Notes under the pieces: generated by a model
Database searches by the model: none
Told to the model about the DNA's origin: nothing
The model's input: only the letters and a program-made list of their open reading frames with translations
Shown: positions 45,072 to 54,753 of the stretch, piece by piece
How the letters are laid out: every line of letters begins with the position of its first letter
Position numbering within the stretch: the stretch's first letter is position 1
Program-made: the position numbers and the translations under genes
NCBI RefSeq assembly: GCF_012524075.1
Contig: NZ_JAAZUI010000003.1
Span: forward strand, 145,797 to 209,796
Direction of reading: 5' to 3'
Source: Lutibacter sp. B1
Lineage (GTDB): Bacteria; Bacteroidota; Bacteroidia; Flavobacteriales; Flavobacteriaceae
Length of the DNA stretch: 64,000 bases

Positions 45072-46132
45072 AAACGATATTACTTATAGAGGACGACATA
45101 GTTTTAAGAGAAACTACAGCCGAAATTTTAGAGTTGGAAAAATATAAAGTTGTAACTGCTGCCAATGGTAAGCAAGGTGTTTTATTGGCAAAAAAAATAA
45201 TACCTGATATTATTGTGTGTGATATTATGATGCCTGAATTAGATGGTTACGATGTGTTAAAACTTCTTTATAATGAAGAAAAAACCAAACGTATTCCATT
45301 TATATTTTTATCGGCTAAAACAGAAATGAAAGATATTCGTGTAGGAATGGATCTAGGAGCAGATGATTACCTGACAAAACCAATAGATGATGAACTTTTA
45401 TTAAGTGCTATAGAAAGCAGATTGGCAAAAGCTGAATTGTTAAAAGAAGCTGAGGTAGTTACTAAAACTGAAAAACAAAGCGAGAATTTACCTGACGATA
45501 TTACTATTGATACTATTGAAGATCTAAAAAATTATTTTTGCGATTTTGGAAAGGTAATGAAATGTAAAAAAGGAGAATTTATTTATGAAGAAGGGAATCA
45601 TTCTAATTATGTTTATCTTGTTTATAAAGGTAAAGTAAAAGGGTTTAAAATAGATGAGTTTGGAAAAGAACTAATTATTACTATTCATAAAGATGATGAT
45701 TTTTTTGGTTTTTCTGCAATTTTTGATAACTCGTTGAATTACGAATCTACCATGGCTATGGAAAAAGTTGAGATTATGGTAGTTGATAAAAAAACAGTAC
45801 AAGAAATACTACAAAACAATTATAAACTTTCATTAGAAATTTTTCAGTTGATTAATGAAAATTTAACTGAAGTTAAAGAGCAATTATTACAAATGGCTTA
45901 CGGTTCAATGCGTAGAAAAACAGCCAAAACCATTATTAAATTTGCTAAAAAAATGAGACATAAATCTTCTGATAGTATTAATATTTCTCGTCGTGATCTT
46001 GCGGGTGTTGCGGGTATTGCTACAGAAAGTTTAATTAGAACTTTAACCGATTTAAAAAAAGAAGGTCTTATTGAAATTGAAGGCAGAAATATTAAAATTC
46101 TTGATTTGAATAGATTAGAATCCATTCATTAA
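45068..46132 (+). CDS. Response regulator fused to a CRP/FNR-type output
   Basis: A 354-aa fusion of two regulator types. Residues 1-120 are a receiver domain with acidic pocket EDD (8-10), phospho-acceptor D52 in VCDIMMPELDGY and Lys in DDYLTKP. Residues ~150-270 form a cyclic-nucleotide-binding-like beta-roll (FGKVMKCKKGEFIYEEGNHS). Residues ~275-350 are a Crp-type winged helix (INISRRDLAGVAGIATESLI, LTDLKKEGLIEIEG). No FNR-type Cys cluster is present. With the overlapping FixL-like kinase it unites FixJ and FixK roles in one protein. The universal stress gene downstream is a plausible target. Confidence 0.92.
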   Translation: MKTILLIEDDIVLRETTAEILELEKYKVVTAANGKQGVLLAKKIIPDIIVCDIMMPELDGYDVLKLLYNEEKTKRIPFIFLSAKTEMKDIRVGMDLGADDYLTKPIDDELLLSAIESRLAKAELLKEAEVVTKTEKQSENLPDDITIDTIEDLKNYFCDFGKVMKCKKGEFIYEEGNHSNYVYLVYKGKVKGFKIDEFGKELIITIHKDDDFFGFSAIFDNSLNYESTMAMEKVEIMVVDKKTVQEILQNNYKLSLEIFQLINENLTEVKEQLLQMAYGSMRRKTAKTIIKFAKKMRHKSSDSINISRRDLAGVAGIATESLIRTLTDLKKEGLIEIEGRNIKILDLNRLESIH

Positions 46133-46241
46133 TTTTTTCACTTTATATTAAAAAAAGATAACTTTTCCATCAAATTTTTACTGATTTATGTCATTTATTG
46201 TTAATACACCTTTATATAAGTTTGTATGAATAATAAATCTG

Positions 46242-47075
46242 ATGAAAAATATATTGATTTTAACGGATTTTTCTCAAAAATCTTGGAATTCTATTGAGTA
46301 TACGCTCAATATATTTCAAAATAACACCTGTATTTTTTATTTGTTGTATGCTGATAACAGTATTGAAAATGATTTTGAGTATACTGATGATAATCTAGAA
46401 CAAGTAAAAGTAAAAAATACCGTAAATTCAAAAATTCAAAAATTAGTCAATAAAATTGATGTTTCACCACTAAAAGGGAATCATGTTTTTATTCCAATAA
46501 GTGCTGAAAACGATATAATAGAAACTTCAAAAGTAATTGCCAAAGAAAAAGAAATTGATTTAATAGTTGTAAGTACTGATACTATAAATTCAAAAGGAAA
46601 AATAACAATTGATACAATTTCTGAAGATATAATAACTAAAGTAAAATGTTCAGTTTTAGCAATTCCAAAAAAAGCAAGTTTTAAAGGGCTGAAAGAAATT
46701 GTTTTTCCTACAGACTATACGAATTTTTATGAAGCAAAATTATTGGAAGATTTAATGAATTTATTAGGCTATTATAAATCTTCGTTACGCTTTTTATATT
46801 TAGCTAAAAAGGATGAAGAACTTAATAAAGAACAAATTTGGAATAAAGAAACATTGCACGATTATTTTAAGGATCAACCGCATAGTTTTCATTCTGAAAT
46901 AAATGAAAAGTTGGAAGTGTCTATAGAAAATCTTACTTCTAAAATAGAGGTGTCATTAATAGTAGTAGCCGCAAAAAACCTTAATATTTTAGAGCAAATA
47001 TTGTTTAGACCACAACAAGATAACCTGAAATATTATACTAAATTACCTTTTCTGGCATTACATCAATCCAATTGA
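46242..47075 (+). CDS. Universal stress protein (tandem UspA domains)
   Basis: A 277-aa protein with two UspA-like halves. The first starts MKNILILTDFSQKSWNSIEY and contains the IDLIVVSTDT strand. The second begins LKEIVFPTDYTNFYEAKLL (about residue 147) and ends near VSLIVVAAKNL. ATP-binding glycine motifs are weak. Usp genes of this type are induced by oxygen limitation in other bacteria. It is 109 bp downstream of the CRP-type response regulator. Confidence 0.85.
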   Translation: MKNILILTDFSQKSWNSIEYTLNIFQNNTCIFYLLYADNSIENDFEYTDDNLEQVKVKNTVNSKIQKLVNKIDVSPLKGNHVFIPISAENDIIETSKVIAKEKEIDLIVVSTDTINSKGKITIDTISEDIITKVKCSVLAIPKKASFKGLKEIVFPTDYTNFYEAKLLEDLMNLLGYYKSSLRFLYLAKKDEELNKEQIWNKETLHDYFKDQPHSFHSEINEKLEVSIENLTSKIEVSLIVVAAKNLNILEQILFRPQQDNLKYYTKLPFLALHQSN

Positions 47076-47195
47076 TATTAAAGGAATTCAAACAAATTTT
47101 TAAAGTTCCTTTTAAAACTGTTTATTATATTGTTAAATTTGAGTGATTGTATTTTTACAATAATTACCTTTTAATTAAAAAATAAACACAAAACA

Positions 47196-49958
47196 ATGAA
47201 AAAACTAACCTTAATTATTAGTTTTTTATTTCTTTCAATTGGAATAAACGCTCAAAGTACATTAGTTAACAATATTAAATTTAAAAATATTGGTCCGGCA
47301 ATTATGAGCGGTCGTGTTGTTGATATTGATGTAAATGAAAACAAACCAAATGAATTTTATGTTGCTTATGCTTCTGGTGGTGTTTGGTATACAAATAATA
47401 ATGGTACTTCTTTTGAGTCGATAACAGACAATGCTCCAACTCAAAATATTGGTGATATTGCAGTTGATTGGAATAGTGAAACTATTTGGGTTGGTACGGG
47501 TGAAAGTAATTCGTCACGTTCTTCTTATGCAGGTATCGGTATTTTAAAAAGTACTGATAAAGGAAAAAGTTGGACCAATGTTGGTTTAACGGATTCGCAA
47601 CATATTGGTAGAATCATTATCAACAAAAATAATCCAAATGAAGTTGTTGTAGGTGTAATAGGGCATTTATATACACCTAATAAAGAAAGAGGTATTTTTA
47701 AAACTACCGATGGTGGAAAAACTTGGGAAAACGTATTTTTTATTGATGAAAATACAGGTGTAATAGATATTAGCGCTTCTCCAGCAAATCCAAATGTTTT
47801 GTATGCAGCTTCATGGGAAAGAAACAGAAAAGCTTGGAATTTTGATGGAGATGGAGAGCATTCTGCTATTTATAAAAGTATCGATTTTGGTTCTACTTGG
47901 ACTAAGGTAACACACGAAGAAAGTGGATTTCCTACAGGAAGCGGCGTAGGAAGAATAGGTTTGGCTGTTTTTAATAATGATGTTGTTTATGCCTTATTAG
48001 ATAATCAATATAGAAGACCTGAAGAAAAAAAGAAAAAAGAAGAAGGTTTACAAAAAGATGATTTTAAAAAAATGACTGTTGATCAATTTTTAAAGTTAGA
48101 AGACGATCAATTAAATGAGTACTTAAAAACTAATAAGTTTGATACTAAATACACAGCAAAAACTGTTAAAAAACAAATAAAAAAAGGAAGTGTTAAGCCA
48201 AGCGATTTAGCTGCGTATTTAGAAGATGCAAACTCTTTATTATTCGATACACCTGTAATTGGTGCAGAAGTATACAAATCTGTTGATGGTGGAAAATCAT
48301 GGGAAAAAACACATGCAGGTTATTTAGATGATGTGTATAGCTCTTATGGTTATTATTTTGGAATTATAGCTGTAAATAAGTCTAATCAGAATAAAATTTA
48401 TATAGGAGGCGTTCCTTTATTAAAATCTGACGATGGAGGTAAAACCTTTAATTCTATTGATAAAGAAAATGTGCATGCCGATCATCAGGCGTTATGGGTA
48501 AATTCAAATTTAGAAGGACATGTAATTGATGGTAATGATGGAGGAGTTAATATTACTTATGATGATGGTGAAAACTGGATTAAAAATAATCAGCCTGCTG
48601 TTGGTCAATTTTATTCCGTAAATGTAGATAACCAAAGTCCGTATAATGTTTATGGTGGTTTACAAGATAATGGTGTTTGGTATGGTCCAAGTAATTATAA
48701 AGCTTCAAAAAATTGGGAAAGTACAGGAGATTATCCTTATAAAAGCATAGGAGGAGGTGATGGAATGCAAGTACAAATTGATTTTAGAGATAATAATATT
48801 GTATATAGTGGCTCGCAATTTGGTTATTATTATCGTGTAAATTTAAAAACAAAAGAATTTATAACTATTCATCCAAAGCATGAACTAGGAGAGAGTCCTT
48901 ATCGATATAATTGGCAAACACCAATTTTACTATCGCCACACAATCAGGATATTTTATATATGGGAGCTAATAAATTATTACGCTCCATGGATAAAGGGGT
49001 TAATTTTGAAGTGATCTCAGATGATTTAACTACAGGAGGAAAAAAAGGAAATGTACCTTACGGAACCTTAACTTCAATTTCAGAAAGCCCATTTCAATTT
49101 GGTTTTATATATACAGGAAGTGATGATGGCTTTGTAAATGTAACTGCAAATAGTGGAGGAACCTGGATAAGAATTTCTGATAATTTACCTCAAGGTTTGT
49201 GGGTGTCTAGAGTAATTGCTTCGCAATACGAAAAAGAAAGAGTGTATGTTACTTTGAACGGTTATAGAAACGATGATTTTAAACCGTATGTTTTTGTAAG
49301 TGAAAATAAAGGGCAAACATGGAAAAATATTAATAGCAATTTACCAAATTCTCCAATAAATGTAATTAAAGAAGATTCTATCGATGAAAATATTTTATAT
49401 GTTGGTACCGATGAAGGTGTTTATATAAGTTTTAATAAAGGTGAAGAGTGGTTGCGTTTTTCAAACTGTATTCCAACAGTTGCGGTACATGATTTAGTGA
49501 TTCAAAATGAAGCTAAAGATTTAGTAGTTGGTACGCATGGACGTTCAATTTATAAGGCAAGTATTGCTCAAATTCAGCAATATAATTCGATAAAAGATAA
49601 AGAAATTGTTGTTTTTGAAATGCCTCCACTACGTTTTTCGAAAAATTGGGGAAGTTCTTGGAGCAAATGGGATAAACCTATAAAACCGGAAATTACAATA
49701 CCATATTATGTTTCACAATCGGGCACATATCAAATTGATATTTTAGCAGAAGACAACACTAAACTAAACAGTTTTGAGGTAGAAGCAATTGAAGGATTCA
49801 ATTATTTTACCTACGATGTATCAGTTTCTGAGAAAAAAGCGAAAGAAAAATCGTTTAAAAAAGCAAAAAACGATGTGTACTATTTATCTAAAGGAAATTA
49901 CTCAGTAATTGTTTCAAAAGGAAAAACCTCATATCAACAAAAATTTAAAATAGATTAA
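47196..49958 (+). CDS. Secreted sortilin/BNR-repeat (VPS10-like) beta-propeller protein
   Basis: A 920-aa exported protein with signal peptide ending in SIGINAQ. Multiple BNR/Asp-box repeats of the form S-x-D-x-G-x-x-W are visible (STDKGKSWTNV, TTDGGKTWENV, SVDGGKSWEKT, SENKGQTWKNI), building a ten-bladed sortilin-like propeller over about residues 20-760. A Lys/Glu-rich insertion (about 270-350) interrupts it. The C-terminal ~130 residues are beta-rich. The fold is often misnamed glycosyl hydrolase; catalytic residues were not identified. It is similar in layout to the 50651 gene two genes away. Confidence 0.82.
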   Translation: MKKLTLIISFLFLSIGINAQSTLVNNIKFKNIGPAIMSGRVVDIDVNENKPNEFYVAYASGGVWYTNNNGTSFESITDNAPTQNIGDIAVDWNSETIWVGTGESNSSRSSYAGIGILKSTDKGKSWTNVGLTDSQHIGRIIINKNNPNEVVVGVIGHLYTPNKERGIFKTTDGGKTWENVFFIDENTGVIDISASPANPNVLYAASWERNRKAWNFDGDGEHSAIYKSIDFGSTWTKVTHEESGFPTGSGVGRIGLAVFNNDVVYALLDNQYRRPEEKKKKEEGLQKDDFKKMTVDQFLKLEDDQLNEYLKTNKFDTKYTAKTVKKQIKKGSVKPSDLAAYLEDANSLLFDTPVIGAEVYKSVDGGKSWEKTHAGYLDDVYSSYGYYFGIIAVNKSNQNKIYIGGVPLLKSDDGGKTFNSIDKENVHADHQALWVNSNLEGHVIDGNDGGVNITYDDGENWIKNNQPAVGQFYSVNVDNQSPYNVYGGLQDNGVWYGPSNYKASKNWESTGDYPYKSIGGGDGMQVQIDFRDNNIVYSGSQFGYYYRVNLKTKEFITIHPKHELGESPYRYNWQTPILLSPHNQDILYMGANKLLRSMDKGVNFEVISDDLTTGGKKGNVPYGTLTSISESPFQFGFIYTGSDDGFVNVTANSGGTWIRISDNLPQGLWVSRVIASQYEKERVYVTLNGYRNDDFKPYVFVSENKGQTWKNINSNLPNSPINVIKEDSIDENILYVGTDEGVYISFNKGEEWLRFSNCIPTVAVHDLVIQNEAKDLVVGTHGRSIYKASIAQIQQYNSIKDKEIVVFEMPPLRFSKNWGSSWSKWDKPIKPEITIPYYVSQSGTYQIDILAEDNTKLNSFEVEAIEGFNYFTYDVSVSEKKAKEKSFKKAKNDVYYLSKGNYSVIVSKGKTSYQQKFKID

Positions 49959-49991
49959 AATTCATATAATTTTTTCAATTTATAGGTTTAA

Positions 49992-50615
49992 ATGAAAGGC
50001 TTTCGTGTAATTTTAGTTGGTGCAATAGTTTTTTTGCAAAATGCTATTTATGCACAATCTGATTGGGAAAAATTTAAAGAACAATCTTCACCTATAAAAT
50101 TGTGGGTATTATACCATCCTTTTAAAGCCAAAAAAGCGTTACAAGTTTCATTAGAAGCGCAAAAAGTAGCAGATTCTGTTGCTAAAACAAATCTATTAGA
50201 TGGTGATAAAGCCGGTGGACAAGTTGATGCTTTCAGACATGCATATTGGATGGCAAGATTGCATCAGGAAATTGGCAAAAATGCGGCTTATTCTTTAGGT
50301 AAAGCACATGAAAGAGAAAATTATAAATCTTTTAAAAAGCATAAATTAGAAGATGGAGAGGTACCCGATAAGGCTTCTAAAGAAATGGATTTATTTAACA
50401 ATAAAAAAGGGTTAAGTTATACACAAAAAGGTGTTTTAACTCTAAAAAAAGCTTTGGTTTATAAAGTTGTGAATGCTGTTTTAAAAGGAGATTTAAAAAT
50501 TATTAAAAAAGATTCTTTAGGGAATTATACAACTTGTAAAGGAGATATTATTCCATCTGAAGAATTACTTCATAAATGGAAAAATAAAAAATGTATTATA
50601 TCGTCAGAAAATTAA
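49992..50615 (+). CDS. Secreted protein with DUF6973-like domain
   Basis: A 207-aa protein with a signal peptide ending near NAIYAQ. The core GGQVDAFRHAYWMARL plus a following GKAHERENY and ASKEMDLFNNKKGL (about residues 74-140) match the pattern of DUF6973. That domain also occurs at the ends of secreted or wall-associated toxins. The conserved D-RHAYW and HE residues could be catalytic, but no activity is known to me. It lies 33 bp after the sortilin-like gene and ends at a bidirectional terminator. Confidence 0.6.
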   Translation: MKGFRVILVGAIVFLQNAIYAQSDWEKFKEQSSPIKLWVLYHPFKAKKALQVSLEAQKVADSVAKTNLLDGDKAGGQVDAFRHAYWMARLHQEIGKNAAYSLGKAHERENYKSFKKHKLEDGEVPDKASKEMDLFNNKKGLSYTQKGVLTLKKALVYKVVNAVLKGDLKIIKKDSLGNYTTCKGDIIPSEELLHKWKNKKCIISSEN

Positions 50616-50647
50616 AAAAGTGGCTGTTAAATGCAGCCACTTTTTTT
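50614..50647. terminator. Bidirectional terminator
   Basis: AAAAAAGTGGCTG and CAGCCACTTTTTTT around a 7-nt loop. It lies between the convergent DUF6973-like gene and the 50651-53893 gene. Confidence 0.85.
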
Positions 50648-50650
50648 AGT

Positions 50651-53600
50651 TTAGTATTTTAGCTCTTCCAATTCTTTAAAAGGCGAAAGATTTAGTTTTT
50701 CAACAGTTTTTTGGTAATTTACCCAATCAGTATTGTAAAATTTGTTAATTTTTGAGATTACTTCACTAACCTTTTTATCAGCATTGTTTACTAAAGTAAT
50801 TTCTGTTTCTCCAGGCTTTTCAAGCAAAGCATTTATATACATTGATGCTGTGTACAAGTACGAAATATTACTAGGAAATTCTGTAGCTGTAATTCCTTGT
50901 CGTTTATCTTCTTTTCCTAACATTTCATCTAGCAAACTATCAACTTTTTTTAACATTTCTTTGTTTAAATCAGTTGTTTCTTTATATAATTTTTCTTTAT
51001 CCTGATCTTTGATTCTTTTTTGATAATCTTCAATTATTTCTTTAGATTCCAGTAAACGTTGGCTAGCTTCTCCGGCAATACCCATTTTATTTTCAAGTTG
51101 TTTTAATAAATCGTATTTGCTTTTTAGAACTTCAAAAGGCATATTAACTCTAGGGTCATAAGTTACATTAATAGTTTCCGTAGCAGTTTGATTTCCAAAA
51201 TGAAGTTTAATTTTATAAGTACCCGGAAGCACAGTTTGTCCACTTGGCTCAGAAATATTTTTTTTCTCTAATCTTCTTGAAGGGCCTTTGGTACCTTTTT
51301 CTTCTAATCCCCAATACATCCTATGAACACCATTTTCTTTTGGAGCTTTATTTTTGATTGTTCGTATTAGTTCGTTTTTGTCATTATAAACTTCAAAGAA
51401 AATGGAATCAAATTTTACCGAAGGTTTCTCAGATTTCATTTCAGAAGTGCTGTCTTTTTTAGATGTATTTTTAACATCTTCATCCTCTTTTTCACTTTCT
51501 TTAGGTCGGTTAATACTGTAAGTTATCATGGCACCGTCGTTCTTATTTTCTCCGTTAAATATGGCATTTGCTCCAAATCGTGTTCCTGTTGGTTGCTGTG
51601 TTTGTGTAATGTATGCCGGTGGAGGAGCGAATAAATGCAAAGGTTTTTCTAAAATTTGTTTTCCTTCTTTTGCCATAGCTCTAAAAGGTCTGATATCATC
51701 AATTACATAAAATGATCGGCCAAAAGTTCCAATTACCAAATCGTGTTCTCTTGGATGAATGGCTAAATCCATTGTTGATACCTGAGGGTAGTTGTTAGTC
51801 CATTTTGTCCATGTTTTACCTTCATCAATACTTATATATAAACCATATTCAGTTCCAAGAAACAGTAAATTAGGTTCTTCAATATCCTGTATTACAGAAA
51901 GAGTATAGCCAAAAGTTTCATCTTTACCGGCTAACAAGTTATCCCATGTTTTTCCGTAATCTTTTGTTCTAAATAAATAGGGTTTAAAATCAAATTGTCT
52001 GTAATTGTTTACAATAGCATAAGCTTCACTTTTGTTATATTTTGAAGCGCGTATTTGTGCAACCCAACTTTCTTTAGGCATTCCTTTAATGTTTTTTGCA
52101 ACATTGGTCCATGTATTTCCTCCATCTTTAGTTAGTTGAATGTTTCCATCATCAGTGCCAACCCATATCATATTTTTATCTAAAGTACTGGGTTCAATTG
52201 CTAAAATTGTACAATGATTTTCAGCTCCTGTAGCATCCATAGTAATGCCGCCACTTTCATGTTGCTTTTGTTTTTCTTTGTTGTTAGTAGTTAGATCTGG
52301 TGAAATAATTTCCCAAGTATATCCGTGGTTTGATGATTTATGTACAAACTGACTTCCAAAATAAATAGTTTCATTATCAAAAGGATTTATGGCAATTGCC
52401 GAATTCCAGTTAAAACGAAGTTTCATATCAGCGTCAGGGTGAGTTGGTCTTATTAATTTTGAATATCCTGTAACTCTATCATATCTGCCTACATAACCTT
52501 GTTGAGACATGGCGTAACCATATCGTGAATTTTTAGGGTCAGGAACAACATCAAATCCGTCACCAAACATAACTTCTTGCCAATAGGAGTTTCTAATACC
52601 TTGAGATTTTAATACATATGAAGGGCCAACCCACGAACCGTTATCTTGCATTCCTCCGTAAATATTATATGGAAATTCCATATCAACATTTACGTGGTAA
52701 AATTGACCAACAGGAATATTTTCGGCAAAACGCCAAGTTTTACCTCGATCTCTGGTAATGTAAAGACCTCCATCATTTCCGTCTATCATAAAATCAGGAT
52801 TTTTTGGATGAATCCACCATGCATGATGATCCGGATGAATTCCTTTTGAAGTACCATACGCCGGCATCAATTGTTTAAATGTTTCGCCACCATCTTCACT
52901 TACATTAACGTATGTAAATACTGTATAAATTCTATTTTCATTAAACGAATCAACATAAATATCAGAGTAATAAAAAGGTCTGTTTCCAATACCATCAGGG
53001 CCTCTGCCGCTCGACTTGTCATTTACCATTTTCCAGGAAACACCGCCGTCTTCAGATTTGTATAGTGCATTTTTTTTAGCCTCAATTAGAGCGTACACAA
53101 AGTTAGGATTGCTTGGAGCGATGGCTAACCCTATTCTTCCTAAATTTCCTTCAGGTAAACCATCTTTATCTGTTAGTTTTTTCCAAGTTTCACCACCATT
53201 ATATGTTATGTACAAACCTGAGCCTTCTCCACCCGAATTAAAAGTCCACGGTTTACGTTGATGTTCCCACATAGCGGCAACTAATTTATTAGGATTTGTT
53301 GGGTCTACAACTAAATCGGAACAACCGGTTTTGTTGTTTACAAATAATGATTTTGTCCAAGTTTTTCCGCCATCAGTAGTTTTAAACACACCTCTTTCTG
53401 GATGTTCACCCCAAGGTGAGCCAATGGCACCAACATAAACGGTATTAGGATTATCTTTATCAATAATGATTTTATGAATATTTCGTGTTTTTTCTAAACC
53501 AACTAATTTCCAAGTTTTACCGGCATCTAAGCTTTTATATAATCCATAACCTCCGGTTAAACTGTTTCTCGGATTTCCCTCGCCGGTGCCAGTCCAAATT

Positions 53601-53893
53601 ACGTCAGGGTTACTTTGTTGTACAGCAATGGCTCCTATTGAAGCTACAGGCTGTTCATCAAATATTGGTTTCCAGTCAATACCGCCACTTTCAGATTTCC
53701 ATAAACCACCAGAAGCAGAACCAACATAAATTATTTCAGGACTATCATTTACCACGTCAACAGCAGTAATTCTACCACTCATTCCGGCAGGTCCAATAGA
53801 TCTTGGTTTGATGTTTTTTAATTTTTCTAAATCAATTTGTTGTGATGTTGCAATTAATGTAATTAAAAGTGTGAGTAGTGGAAGTTTTTTCAT
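50651..53893 (-). CDS. Secreted sortilin/BNR-repeat (VPS10-like) beta-propeller protein
   Basis: A 1080-aa exported protein with signal peptide ending in IATSQQ. Asp-box repeats are frequent (SLDAGKTWKLV, TTDGGKTWTKS, TYNGGETWKKL, TKDGGNTWTNV, SIDEGKTWTKW), forming a sortilin-type propeller over about residues 25-730. After it come a charged low-complexity segment (about 800-830), a beta-sandwich region and a helical C-terminal part (about 930-1060). It is longer than its paralogue at 47196 and has the HPDHHAWWIHP segment seen in this family. Function unknown; protein or peptide binding is possible by analogy with sortilin. Confidence 0.82.
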   Translation of the reverse strand: MKKLPLLTLLITLIATSQQIDLEKLKNIKPRSIGPAGMSGRITAVDVVNDSPEIIYVGSASGGLWKSESGGIDWKPIFDEQPVASIGAIAVQQSNPDVIWTGTGEGNPRNSLTGGYGLYKSLDAGKTWKLVGLEKTRNIHKIIIDKDNPNTVYVGAIGSPWGEHPERGVFKTTDGGKTWTKSLFVNNKTGCSDLVVDPTNPNKLVAAMWEHQRKPWTFNSGGEGSGLYITYNGGETWKKLTDKDGLPEGNLGRIGLAIAPSNPNFVYALIEAKKNALYKSEDGGVSWKMVNDKSSGRGPDGIGNRPFYYSDIYVDSFNENRIYTVFTYVNVSEDGGETFKQLMPAYGTSKGIHPDHHAWWIHPKNPDFMIDGNDGGLYITRDRGKTWRFAENIPVGQFYHVNVDMEFPYNIYGGMQDNGSWVGPSYVLKSQGIRNSYWQEVMFGDGFDVVPDPKNSRYGYAMSQQGYVGRYDRVTGYSKLIRPTHPDADMKLRFNWNSAIAINPFDNETIYFGSQFVHKSSNHGYTWEIISPDLTTNNKEKQKQHESGGITMDATGAENHCTILAIEPSTLDKNMIWVGTDDGNIQLTKDGGNTWTNVAKNIKGMPKESWVAQIRASKYNKSEAYAIVNNYRQFDFKPYLFRTKDYGKTWDNLLAGKDETFGYTLSVIQDIEEPNLLFLGTEYGLYISIDEGKTWTKWTNNYPQVSTMDLAIHPREHDLVIGTFGRSFYVIDDIRPFRAMAKEGKQILEKPLHLFAPPPAYITQTQQPTGTRFGANAIFNGENKNDGAMITYSINRPKESEKEDEDVKNTSKKDSTSEMKSEKPSVKFDSIFFEVYNDKNELIRTIKNKAPKENGVHRMYWGLEEKGTKGPSRRLEKKNISEPSGQTVLPGTYKIKLHFGNQTATETINVTYDPRVNMPFEVLKSKYDLLKQLENKMGIAGEASQRLLESKEIIEDYQKRIKDQDKEKLYKETTDLNKEMLKKVDSLLDEMLGKEDKRQGITATEFPSNISYLYTASMYINALLEKPGETEITLVNNADKKVSEVISKINKFYNTDWVNYQKTVEKLNLSPFKELEELKY

Positions 53894-53992
53894 TATTATT
53901 AATAATATGTTAAAAATTCATTAATTAAAGCTAATTTATAGTATTGAAGTGGAAGAAATGTTAAATATTTCACAAAAAAACCTTATTTAAAA

Positions 53993-54023
53993 TTGTTCTA
54001 AATATGCTAAAATGTTATATTTG
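53993..54023 (+). promoter_or_regulatory. Promoter of the sdhCAB operon
   Basis: TTG (53993-53995), 20-bp spacer, TATATTTG (54016-54023). The start site would be about 54 nt upstream of the sdhC ATG. Confidence 0.6.
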
Positions 54024-54082
54024 AATTTAAATAGGATAAACATAATTATTATATTTGGTTCCTTATTAAAACCTACAATAAA

Positions 54083-54742
54083 ATGAGTGGATTTTTATCT
54101 TCATCAATCGCGAGGAAAGTAGCGATGTCTCTATCTGCACTTTTTCTTATTATTTTTTTAATTATTCATTTCGTAGCTAACGTTACATCGTTGTTTAGTG
54201 AGAATGTGTTTAATGAGGTGTCCCATTTTATGGGAACCAATCCTTTAATACAATTTATAGTACAACCAATACTTATTATTGGTGTAGTTTTTCATTTTAT
54301 AATGGGATTTGTGTTAGAGGTAAAGAATAAAAGAGCTAGAAATGTAAAATATGCTAAAAATAATGCAGCAGCAAATTCAACTTGGATGTCACGAAATATG
54401 ATCTATTCAGGATTGGTTGTTTTAGCATTTTTAGTTTTGCATTTTATTGATTTTTGGTTTCCGGAAATGAACTATAAGTATATCGAGTTTCTTCCGGAAG
54501 ATCCAACAAGATATTATGCAGAGTTACATCATAAATTTCAGAATCCATTGAGAGTAGGAGCTTATGTAGTTGCATTTATTTTACTTGCATTGCATTTACT
54601 GCACGGATTCCAATCGGCATTCCAATCAATAGGCTTTAATAATAAGTACACAAATTGTGTAAAAAAATTAGGTAAATGGTATGCTATACTTATTCCTTTA
54701 GGATTTATTATCATTGCATTGTGTCACCATTTTAACCATTAA
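54083..54742 (+). CDS. sdhC: Succinate dehydrogenase cytochrome b subunit (b558 family)
   Basis: A 219-aa membrane anchor of complex II with five transmembrane helices (about 14-34, 60-80, 110-130, 156-178, 194-214). Heme-ligand histidines occur in the helices ([33 protein letters not shown]). This single-subunit two-heme type is the usual one in Bacteroidota. It is the first gene of sdhCAB, 11 bp before sdhA. Confidence 0.94.
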   Translation: MSGFLSSSIARKVAMSLSALFLIIFLIIHFVANVTSLFSENVFNEVSHFMGTNPLIQFIVQPILIIGVVFHFIMGFVLEVKNKRARNVKYAKNNAAANSTWMSRNMIYSGLVVLAFLVLHFIDFWFPEMNYKYIEFLPEDPTRYYAELHHKFQNPLRVGAYVVAFILLALHLLHGFQSAFQSIGFNNKYTNCVKKLGKWYAILIPLGFIIIALCHHFNH

Positions 54743-54753
54743 TCTTAGAGAAT

